Shown: piece by piece, positions 55,242 to 64,000 of the stretch
Layout of the letters: each line of letters begins with the position of its first letter
Numbering within the stretch: the first letter of the stretch is position 1
Assembly (NCBI GenBank): GCA_022495005.1
Contig: JAGYXB010000046.1
Coordinates: 1 to 64,000, forward strand
Direction of reading: 5' to 3'
From: Rhyacophila brunnea
Lineage: Eukaryota; Arthropoda; Insecta; Trichoptera; Rhyacophilidae
DNA: 64,000 bases
Translations under genes and position numbers: made by a program
The notes under the pieces: generated by a model
What the model saw: only the letters and a program-made list of their open reading frames with translations
What the model was told of the DNA's origin: nothing
The model's database searches: none

Positions 55242-56043
55242 TAATTTCCTCCGCCCCCCTCATTCAATTGTAGGTACCTGTTGTACAGCGGAACTCCTTC
55301 CAAGGTTTTTAAAAGAAAGTTTGGAAACCCTAAGAATTAAACTAAGTAGCTTTACAATGTATATCAAAATGAGACTTAAGTAAGAGAAATACTTGTAGAT
55401 AATAGGAAACGGAGTCTATGGACTGGTGTTTTCAAATTATTCTACAAGACGAAATACTCGTTCTCAGAATAAAATTATAGTGTCATATCAAAGACTTTAA
55501 TAATTAAGATAATCATGTGTAGTTTTAAGTATAGGTACTTGCTTAAATTATTATTTTAATATTTTCTAAAACATTTCGTTAAAGGTTGAACTTTGTTTTT
55601 GTTGGTTGGATCCATAAGTACAATATTTGGAAAAGCATTTTTCCTAGTTTTCCCTTGAAAGACTTGTTAGATAAGCGAAGGTAAATGTAAATTACACAGA
55701 TCAATATTTAGCTATATTACATGTGGGAAATGACATTAATTTATTTAAAAAGCCAACCTTAATAATATAATTAGTTAAAAAATATCGAGGTCTACCACCT
55801 AGACCTCACAAGGTTTCAGTTAGAAGAAATGGTAGGAATAACGCCATGAACAAGCAGAATTAGGTCGTCATAAAACACAGCGTTAACCTCCACGTAACTC
55901 TGAGTTGGCTGAATGATCACCCGCCATGTCCATGCGGATTCCTTGAAAATTTACTGGAAAATCATCAGTACCAGTGACACCAATCATACTCGTACATCAG
56001 TACATCAATCACCTGACAGGAAATTCGCAGAAGAAAATTGGCG
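55242..56043. other. Intergenic sequence
   Basis: No ORF with motifs. The 55795-55920 part has balanced composition but no recognisable content. Confidence 0.3.
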
Positions 56044-56307
56044 TCAATTCACGAGGATTTGGTCTTCGCCGCATTCAGATGGAGATTTACAAGATTCGTC
56101 AGTTTCATCATGATATAGACATTGTCCACTGTTGGTGCAAACTGTCTGACGTATTACGAAATCTGTAGACATGGCGTTCTTTTTTGCTTCACTTTCATAC
56201 ATATAGGCATCATTTTTACAGAACAAGGTTTCGTTCAATATCATTGAACTTATTAAATTTTCAATTAACGATTTACCTGTACTACTTTTAAATTGAACGT
56301 ACATCAC
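56044..56307 (-). CDS. Cysteine-containing open frame of unknown function
   Basis: The 87-residue - strand frame has a C-terminal half of fairly coding-like composition: FCKNDAYMYESEAKKNAMST, then TVCTNSGQCLYHDETDESC, then KSPSECGEDQILVN and a stop. Four Cys in 22 residues (C-x5-C-x10-C-x5-C) with many acidic residues suggest a small extracellular-type module or a transposon remnant. A competing + frame overlaps it, no acceptor site is clear, and I recognise no family. Confidence 0.25.
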   Translation of the reverse strand: MMYVQFKSSTGKSLIENLISSMILNETLFCKNDAYMYESEAKKNAMSTDFVIRQTVCTNSGQCLYHDETDESCKSPSECGEDQILVN

Positions 56308-57049
56308 CTAATTGCAACGTAATCCCGTTTATTATTATCCTATAATTATTTGCTAAGTTTATTGTATAATTTTTCTTTCGTATATATTTTTATATTTTGA
56401 ATAATTTAAATAATTTTTAATTTTCTGATCCTAAAAAGATCATAATATATGAGCCTCCACAGAGTGGATATTGTATCAAAAGATGTGTTTTTTTACGAGA
56501 AATAAATGTTAGTCACTGGCTTAACCAATACATATGTACATTTTCCAGGCCCGGGTTTCAGATCTGGGACCCACGAATTTATAGGCCTGACATGACGTAA
56601 CCGCTAGTACTAGCATAAAAAGACAATTATATTGCGTACTCATACCATATAAGTCTATGAACAATGTATACCATATCATTTTAAGTTTGCCTATGTGTAT
56701 TGATTTTGATCTGATAGTTATACCAGTTAATGCTGGATACTACTTCCATAACTACTTATTGATTAAATCAATTCTTGAAAACATGCAAAATTTTACTAAA
56801 ACATCCTTTCGAGGCCGCCCGATAACCTAGTCGACACTTGCAATTGGCTTCAATAAACAATCGATCAAACACTAAACGTGTCAAACTTGCAATTAAAATA
56901 ATTTTAATTTTTATTAAGCAACTTAACATCAATCTAAGATAGTCGTATGTCGCACGTTTAGAATCAAATCTCGTTATTTAAAAAAAATTGAACGTGTGAC
57001 CCATTATAAATATTTATAAATATGGGTTAATGAGAAATGAGACCAGTAT
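56308..57049. other. Intergenic sequence
   Basis: AT-rich except 56545-56600 (CCCGGGTTTCAGATCTGGGA). No gene supported. Confidence 0.35.
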
Positions 57050-57580
57050 CAGGAAATAAAAACTAGAATTGAGATCACAAGGAGTGCCTTTCTCAAAATG
57101 AGACGCCTCCTTAGCAATCGAGACCTTAACCTAGGTCTGAGACTGCGTATGGTACGTTATGTTCTTTCAATTCTTTTCTATGGTGTGGACCTGTGAACGC
57201 TAAACCAAAAGATATCACGGAGAGTTGAAACTTTCGGAATGAGATCTTCAAAATTCCTTGGACAGATTGGGTGACAAATGTTAAAGTTATCACTCGAATG
57301 GGAAAGGACTTAGGAGTTCTGCTTAGTATCAAAACCAGAAAACTTCAGTACCTCGGCCACATTATGAGAGGACAAAGGTACATCATTCTCCAACTTATCC
57401 AACGAAAGCAGTAAACGGTAGCTGAAGACGACGCCGCATTTCCTGGCTTAATAACCCCCGTGATTAGTTCGAGTGAAGCTCCACTGAACTGTTCCGGGTA
57501 TCAGATGAAAAAGCTAAGATCGCCTTAATGGTGGCAGACCTCCGCTAGGGGATGGCACATAAAGAAGAAGAATCAAAAAA
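57050..57580 (+). pseudogene. LINE reverse transcriptase C-terminal fragment
   Basis: Translated with several frame changes, the segment reads EIKTRIEITRSAFLKMRRLL, NRDLNLGLRLRMVRYV, LFYGVDL, IPWTDWVTNVKVITRMGKDL and RKLQYLGHIMRGQRY, then ALMVADLR and a Lys/Glu-rich end. This is the thumb-to-C-terminus order of insect LINE endonuclease-reverse transcriptases (LLYGVE-WTL, I-WTDRVTN, RKLQYLGHIMR). RT catalytic motifs and endonuclease are missing, as expected for a 5'-truncated copy. Confidence 0.8.
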
Positions 57581-58279
57581 ATAAAACACGATATTCCAAT
57601 GTCAAATTACATTTTTAAATTGAGCTGATCCAATTTTTGCACTATTATTTTTATTTTCGTATTCCTGACTATTGAAGATCGTAACTCATTTAAATGGACC
57701 AGATATATCCTCTCCAACAATTCTTGTGTTTCACCTTCCTTATAGTTGAAAATATTGAGATACTCTTAGAGTCCTTCAATTGTTTGGATCATCGTGATTT
57801 TTACAAGGAAAAAAGTATCCACACTAAAAATGCTAAAAAAAAGCTTTCGACTATGAACTCAAGCGACATTTGTTAAATTCGAAGCCAAAAAAATGGGCTG
57901 AGGAGTTAAAAAAATGTGAATAGAAAACATACTAAGTAAATGTACCATTAAGAGATATTTCTCGCGAATTCCGGTTTGATTCTGAATATTTTAAAATAAA
58001 TAATCGGTGTTTCATAATATAGACATCCCTGCAAGTTGCAACTGAGTAATGCGTCAATTGTATAGATTAGTAAGGGGACACTAGACATGAGAGCACACTT
58101 ATAGGAATAAAATTGAGATGTAAAACTTTCAATTACCAACATATCATTAATTTACGAGGAATACGTATATATTTGAAAGGAGAATTCTTGGAACAATTGT
58201 TTGGGCTGTTTAAGAAAGTTGCATTTGAAAGTTGAGGTATAATGAGAAGCTAGCTGTACAATCTTTATGGGAGCGAAAA
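57581..58279. other. Intergenic sequence
   Basis: A 60-residue frame at 57694-57876 has no motif. No gene supported. Confidence 0.3.
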
Positions 58280-58286
58280 GGTTACG

Positions 58287-58537
58287 TCAATAATATATGA
58301 TTTATATAATGACAAAAACGACACAGCTAATTCTATTTCGAGCACTGCATCTTTCATCGTAACATCTTTGGAAAGTCAACGTTCCCTATCTGATCAGTAT
58401 TTTCTTTTCCAAATTATCGATGGTTTTATTGACTTACCAAACCTACTCGAAAGGGTGGGTTTCCATCGTCCATCAAGATTTACGCGAAACCAAGCTTTGT
58501 ACCATGTCAGTCGCAGTGACTCTAAATTGAGATAAAT
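58287..58537 (+). pseudogene. Jockey/CR1-type RT C-terminal relic
   Basis: An open stretch without a start codon reads SLESQRSLSDQYFLFQIIDG, then FIDLPNLLERVGFHRPSR and FTRNQALYHVSRSDSK. LL-R-x-F-x-x-P-S-R-x-T-R followed by L-F-H-V is the conserved C-terminal end of many jockey/CR1 RTs. Nothing else of the element is recognisable nearby. Confidence 0.5.
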
Positions 58538-58964
58538 ATAGAATAGGTACTGGAAGAGTTACCAGCGAAGCAATGAATTCCCGGACTGCAAGAAAAAGTC
58601 TAGTCAACCGAAACTGAGATTACTGGAATACGATACGGAGAAATTCAGAATACACTGCCAAGGCAACTGGAAATCATATTAAATTATTAGAAAGTATAAG
58701 TATCATTTTGACTAAAATTTGGAGAGATCCTGATGTCGACTAGGAATCAAAGTAAGTACTTACCCATTATTGGTATCTTGATTGAAACCATAATAAAATA
58801 TCAGTAACTAGGTACTCTATTTAGAAGAAAATTTATATTTTTTTAATCCACGCAATACGCGAACAACATTTTCAAAATAATATAAATACTAATTATTCAG
58901 TATTGAATAGACATTTTAAGAATGTTAGATTCTTTATTACAGAAAAAAAAAAATTCGAAAATGC
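58538..58964. other. Intergenic sequence
   Basis: Nothing recognised. Confidence 0.3.
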
Positions 58965-59045
58965 CTCAAATCGATAGCTTAGCAGCCAAAGCACTCGCCC
59001 AGAAAGTGAAAGACTTGAGTTCGAGTCTCATTCGGTCCAAAATTT
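58965..59045 (+). mobile_element. tRNA-derived SINE-like sequence
   Basis: An A-box-like GATAGCTTAGCAGCCAAAGC and a B-box-like GAGTTCGAGTCTC are spaced as in a tRNA. CACTCGCCCAGAAAGTGAAAG in the middle fits the anticodon-arm region of insect SINE heads. The outer stem does not pair well and a T-rich tail follows. A functional tRNA is unlikely. Confidence 0.5.
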
Positions 59046-59188
59046 GGTTTTAGATTTTTTTCTAATATTTATGTTTCTGAAGTTTTTCGAAATTGTGTTT
59101 TTTGGTATTATCTATATTAAAATTTAACAGGTAGTTCCGTTGTGCCTTGGGCCGCTGTGCCCGACGATCCCTCTATGGCCTATGCAAC

Positions 59189-59816
59189 CAGTGACGTCCC
59201 AAGACAAAATGCCGCCCCTAAGCAGTGCCAAAATGCCGCCCCATTTTTATACCTACCGTATTTTTTATCATCCTCGCATTACACCAATATCTAAGAAATG
59301 TGTTGTATGGATACATTACTAACAAGACCTATACCACTAAATCTAATTTAAATACCATCTCTGCTTCAATATACAAAAAATATTGCGAGTCCACGGCTTC
59401 AGATACATTTTAAAATACACGTAACAACTTCAAAAGCTTACGAGTGACTGGCAAAAATATTTGGATAAATTTTAAATTAGGGTATGTAAATATGTAGGTA
59501 CCTGCCTATAATTCAAATGTAATTCGAAAATCTGCGCATGTGCACAAGAACGTGACGTTCAAAGACAACGGAAGTAAACTAGACATCGCGAACCCGGAAA
59601 AAAACTACAGTCCTATAACCTTTTTAGTAATTATGAATACCTACACTTTATTTCCAACCAGTGAGCTGATTTTTAAAAAGAAAGATATTTCCGTTATAAC
59701 TTAGTTTAGGTAGCTATTTATATATATACCTAAAGATTCTCCTCGATTTGCAACCCTTCGGGTAACTGCCGCCCCCAAGCGACGCTCAACCTGCCTACCC
59801 TCACGGGACGTCACTG
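59189..59816. mobile_element. hAT MITE with perfect 8-bp target duplication
   Basis: The ends CAGTGACGTCCC and its inverse are flanked by TATGCAAC at 59181-59188 and 59817-59824. The left end continues AAGACAAAATGCCGCCCC, close to the terminus of the ZMYM1-like hAT at 34327, so that family probably mobilised it. It is 628 bp without a transposase frame. Confidence 0.92.
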
Positions 59817-59824
59817 TATGCAAC

Positions 59825-60243
59825 TGCATATTATCTGTTATCATATTAAAACATTTTCTACATACTACTCATCAGTTGTCAGTTGACAGTTAATCGTTTA
59901 AGATTTGATTGACCACTAATTAAATATATTACGTGCCTTTTCGTAAACGATACGATAAAATGGGGTACATATTCAATTTAAAATTTAACTCAAAAATCCC
60001 AACCTAAACCTATCAAATCAGTATTAAAAAACACCTCTATGTAGTTTAACGAAATAATTAATTTTACGTGATCTTTATTTTGCGACTTTATTCAAAGTAT
60101 GATAATAAATTTAATTTTCTCCGATCATTCCAAATGGACATAATATAAAAAAAATATCCTGATGAACATAAAAAATAATGCATACACACAGAGAATATGT
60201 TTATTGTTTACTTTTACACTAAAACTTTTGACGTTTATTGTAG
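59825..60243. other. Intron sequence upstream of the SH2 exon
   Basis: AT-rich, ending in the acceptor TTTATTGTAG. No other feature. Confidence 0.5.
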
Positions 60244-60366
60244 ATGGTTCCATCACCGCATATCGGGGTCAGAAGCCGAGGACATTTTGATGAAAGCTTC
60301 TCATGAAGGATCCTTCCTCGCTCGGTGGAGTGGCACAATTGCTGGTGGCCTCACCCTATCAATCAG
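60244..60366 (+). CDS. csw: N-SH2 exon of corkscrew/SHP2-type protein tyrosine phosphatase
   Basis: The 123-bp exon has an acceptor TTGTAG|ATGG and a donor AG|GTCAGA, with phase 2 at both ends. It encodes (R)WFHHRISGSEAEDIL, then MKASHEGSFLARWSG and TLSIR, the start of the first SH2 domain. GSFLAR holds the phosphotyrosine-binding Arg of the FLVR motif. In SHP2/Csw the corresponding text is RWFHP-I-G-EAE...DGSFLARPS...FTLSVR. Human PTPN11 exon 2 begins at the same codon and phase (A|TGG), which makes orthology likely. The protein couples receptor tyrosine kinases to Ras/MAPK signalling in the cytosol. Start exon and catalytic exons lie outside the window. Confidence 0.85.
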
Positions 60367-60789
60367 GTCAGATCTCTTTGGATAAAGCTATATTTTTGTC
60401 ATACTTATATTTAAGATTGTAGATAAACTCAGTACTATTTAGCACTATGGATTACAATGCTGCGACTAATCCCCTTGGTCCTGTTTCTGTGATAAGTAAT
60501 AAATGTGACAACACATAAATTTAAGAATAATTCATTTTTTGGTGTGTTTGACATATTATTATTATAAATATCAAAATGTTTACAGAATTTTTCACACTAG
60601 ATAATGAGTATTATAAAATATCTAATAAAATTACCAGCACATAAAATAAATACGTACATAGGTACTATTCAAGACTTCTTTTTGAATAATATTAAAAACA
60701 AAATTTTGCACAAAAAGAAAAAAAAAAGTTAGGTTTCCAAGCCTGAGAACTGCCCTTATTTTTTTTTCATTACACGAACTATGTCAAAG
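60367..60789. other. Intron of the csw-like gene
   Basis: AT-rich intronic DNA with long A and T runs (60715-60770) just before a LINE begins. Confidence 0.5.
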
Positions 60790-63700
60790 TTCAGTAAAAC
60801 ATTATAACGGCTGGTTGGGTGGTCAACGGCTGGTCGGCCCCAAGTGGACACATTGACGCCAGTAGATGTGTTCATAGCAAAAGTTGGGAAATGCCAAACT
60901 GCCAGCAAGTCCCATCTGCTGGCCTCCCCGTGGCGACCTCCGGGCAATGCAGCGTACGCTGTAGCTAACAGCAGGGGGCGAAGGGCGAGTGACTGGCGCC
61001 ATAAAACTGGCCTTCTGGCTAAGGGAAGGAAATCCCCGACAGAAAAACCTGGTCGAGCCGACCTTCAGGGCCCTCGTGGCTCAGGCCTCGGGAGCGCTGG
61101 GCTAATCACCTTGCCTCCTTAAACGAAACCGATTAACAAAACACCTACACAGCAGCCTCGGACGACAACCGGCTCTGTAAAACGACGACCTTGCATGGAA
61201 ATGGACAATGAAACAGGTAGAGTAACCCTCTCTAACAACTCGAGTATGCGCATTGGGACATATAATGTTCGCACCCTGCGTACCCCCGGAAAGGACCTGC
61301 ACGCCACACGCATCATGCACACCTATGGTGTGGACATCCTAGGGCTGAGCGAAGTGCGCTGGAAAGGAGCCGGGAGAAAGTTGATTGAGGGTTACTCTAT
61401 TGTCTACTCAGGTCAGGAGCAATACCATCGCCAGGGAGTGGCAGTGTTGATGTCAAAGAGAGCGGCCCGTTGCCTCGTGAAATGGGAACCAATCTCGGAG
61501 AGACTGATACGTGCCTCCTTCAAGACGCCTGGTAGCTCCTTGACCGTCTTTCAGTGCTACGCCCCCACTGAGGATGCTGACGCGCAGACAAAGGATGCTT
61601 TTTACGATTCTCTCCACGCGGCAGTCTCCGCCATCCCCCGAAGAGACCGCGTGATTGTAATGGGGGATTATAATGCGAGAGTAGGAGCAGACCCGGTGCT
61701 TGGCCCCACGGTGATGGGACGACACGGCCTCGGTGACCCCAACGATAATGGTGAGCGGCTCGTAGAATTCGCCACTCTGAACGAGCTTGCAATCGGAGGC
61801 ACTGTTTTTCCCCACAAAGACATTCACAAATATACGTGGACGTCTCCTGATGGACGCACGAGGACGCAGATTGACCACTTTTTATACAGCTTGAAGCACC
61901 GAAAGGAACTTCTCGACGTGCGTACTTACAGAGGCGCCGATATCCATAGCGATCATGAGTTACTTATTGGAAACATCCGAGTAAAACTCAGTCGCCAGGC
62001 GAGGCCTCCAAAGTGCAAACGAATTGACGTTGAGAAGCTCCGACGCCGAAGAATTCGGACCGACTTCGAAACTGCTGTACGAGATAGTGTAGATCGTATC
62101 TACGAGCGGCACAAATCTGAATCCGACCTCATTGAGGCGGACTGGAGCCTCATAAAGAGTGCGATTGTGTCGTCGGCTCGTACCGTCCTTGGTACCAGAA
62201 GAAGTGAGCAGCCAAAGTGGATGTCTGACGAAACGTGGGTTGAAATTGGTGAACGAGCCAGGCTGAAAGCCCTGAGAGACGAGGAGAGAGACCCCGACCG
62301 AACCGAGGACCGCCGGACTGACTACTAGACCCAAGACAGGGTAGTCAAACGATCCGTGCGGTTGGACAAGCGCAATTTTATGAACCGGTAAATTGAAGCG
62401 GCAGAGGAGGCAGCAAGCAGAAATGACACCAGGAAACTCTTCCGAATCACCCGTGAAGTCTGCGGCAGGCGACCACCGACTCTCGGAGCCATTCGTGGTC
62501 CCAGTGGAGCAATAGAGTCTGACGCAGAATGCGTCAAGAAGATTTGGAAGAATCATTTCTGCGGAGTGCTGAACCACCCACCCCCTTTGGATCCCTTTGA
62601 CATATCTGCGGAAGCTTTACTTTTGGACATTCCCCGAGCGACCGACATTTCCGATTGCCCGCCCACGCACACCGAGATAAAATCGGCTGTGAAAAGGCTC
62701 AAGAAAGGAAAGGCACCGGGGGGAGACGGGATTCATCCTGAATTCCTCAAGTACAGCTTGAGCGCAATCCTGCACCCTATGTTTCATCTGATGACAAAGG
62801 TGTGGGAAGAAGAGCGCTGCCCAAGGGACTGGGTGAACGGTGAAATCATCACACTTCTTTAAAAAGGTGACCCTCTAAGCTGCGACAATTACCGAGGCAT
62901 TACGCTACTCAGTGTTCCGGGAAAGATTTTGGCAAACATCATTTTGATGAGAATAAGGGACCCAATAATGCACGTCCTCAGGAAAAACCAAGCCGGGTTT
63001 CTACCTGGTCGAGCGTGTGCAGACCAAATCCACAACTTTCGATGTCTTCTCCAGCAGAGCCATGAGTTGAACAGTCCGATGGCCTGCTGTTTTGTGGATT
63101 ATGAGAAGGCTTTTGACAGTCCGCACCGCCCCTCCCTCTGGATGATACTGGGAGCATACGGGATCCCTCCCAAGATCATTGCCATAATCAAAAGCCTGCT
63201 CGAGAATAGCGAATGCTGTGTCAGAATTGGAGACACTGTCACGGAATGGTTCGGGGTCACGACCGGAGTCAGACAGGGTTGTGTCCTTGCACCGTTTCTC
63301 TTTATCATTCTCTTTGACTTCATACTACGGAAGCAATACCACCCGACTGAGGCATACCTGTTACCCCAACGGTGAAGCTATGCGACCTGGAATACGCCGA
63401 TGATGCTGTCCTATTCGACAACTCAATCGAGGGCATTCAAGAGACAATCGACAGGTTGCATAATAACTCCTCTCGCGTTGGTTTGAAAATCAACGCGAAA
63501 AAAACCAACGTCTTGTGCAATAGCACCTGTCCTGATCCAGATTTCCCTCTGATTAGCGATGGACAGAGCATCGAGAGCGTCGACAGCTTCAAGTCCCTGG
63601 GGGTACACATCACGGGAGATGGCATTTTGCAGAAAGAGCTCGCTATCCGAATGGGAATGGCTGGAGCAACATTCAACTCGATGCGAAATGTCTGGGACTC

Positions 63701-64000
63701 ACGATTGTACTCGGTCAAAACCAAATGCCGCCTATTCGATGCTTGCATTCTGACAGTGCTGCTTTACGGTAGCGAATCATGGCACCTTACGAAGGCTCAG
63801 AGCAACGGTATACTGAGCTTCGAAAACAGATGTTTGCGTCGAATACTGGGTGTGCGGTGGTATGACTTTAGGAGCAACGAGGAGATAAGAGAACGTACCA
63901 AGCAGCCTCTCATCACGCTGAAAGTGACGAGGCGACGTTAGACCTGGCTCGGCCACGTGCTGCGGATGCCAGAAGAGAACTTTAACCTGGCTTGCCTGTT
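60790..64000 (+). mobile_element. RTE-type non-LTR retrotransposon, runs off the right edge
   Basis: A sharp rise in GC begins at about 60800 with GGCTGGTTGGGTGGTCAAC, followed by a 5' UTR of about 400 bp and one long ORF2-like region with endonuclease then RT. Motif wording (GTYNVRTLR, GVRQGCVLAP, YADDAVLF, LGHVLRMPEE) is that of RTE-clade or closely related elements. It sits in the sense orientation in the likely csw intron. Stops and frameshifts show that this copy is inactive. Confidence 0.8.
61195..64000 (+). pseudogene. RTE-type endonuclease-reverse transcriptase, broken
   Basis: ATG at 61195 opens MEMDNETGRV. The endonuclease spans about residues 20-265: IGTYNVRTLRTPGK, LGLSEVRWKG, VMGDYNARVG, TQIDHFLYS, DIHSDHELLIG. 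A TAG at 62326 ends the first frame. The RT resumes at 62566 with KGKAPGGDGIHPEFLK, a TAA at 62860-62862, then YRGITLLSVPGK, CCFVDYEKAFDS and GVRQGCVLAPFLF. A frameshift (and possibly a small loss) at about 63330-63375 precedes EYADDAVLFDN, LKINAKKTNVL, LLYGSESWHL and RRILGVRWYDF. TAG at about 63939 precedes TWLGHVLRMPEENFN at the window edge. Confidence 0.85.

Overview
This is AT-rich eukaryotic DNA from an arthropod that keeps TTAGG telomeres. Perfect (CCTAA)n blocks lie on the + strand at 3258-3319, 4396-4496 and 7909-7959. They are interlaced with two non-LTR retrotransposons of the telomere-targeting R1-clade type. The first, TRAS-like, ends in poly(A) directly against (CCTAA)n. The second, SART-like, sits in the opposite orientation, facing TTAGG. 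The insect order is inferred only. Base composition, TE content and telomere motif fit a hemipteran (aphid-like) genome, and Lepidoptera cannot be excluded. Because CCTAA is on the + strand, the block has the polarity of a left chromosome end, so it may be subtelomeric with the interior to the right.

Layout. 1-4395: decayed TRAS-like LINE (ORF1 C-terminal zinc knuckles; ORF2 endonuclease, RT, RNase H, CCHC) with a 62-bp telomeric patch inside its RNase H domain. 4497-7908: decayed SART-like LINE on the - strand, truncated at both ends and joined to telomeric repeats. 7960-12600: an unusual complex satellite seeded with degenerate TTAGG motifs. It is split by a 2.74-kb TG...CA insertion flanked by TTAG, which itself holds a TIR element. 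12600-34700: mostly non-coding, with TIR/foldback elements, hAT fragments, a Harbinger-like MITE and a tRNA-derived SINE. It also has two plausible host-gene pieces on the - strand: a three-exon small single-pass membrane protein (18976-26135) and a THAP-like first exon (26862-26932).

35763-37566: internally deleted Helitron. 38357-41140: decayed jockey-like LINE. 42596-44235: hAT element, hAT MITE with perfect target duplication, and a tRNA-like sequence. 45186-45995: a spliced gene-like structure with an early stop. 47116-48138: tandem-rich non-autonomous Helitron. 48905-50458: 62-bp minisatellite, interrupted. 50459-59816: further hAT, foldback and LINE fragments. 60244-60366: the clearest host exon, the N-SH2 exon of the corkscrew/SHP2 phosphatase, with the same exon start and phase as human PTPN11. 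The following intron holds an RTE-type LINE that runs off the right edge.

No intact autonomous transposon was found. Most TE coding regions carry visible stops, frameshifts or truncations. The window is best read as a telomere-proximal, transposon-rich stretch leading into a gene-bearing region with long introns.
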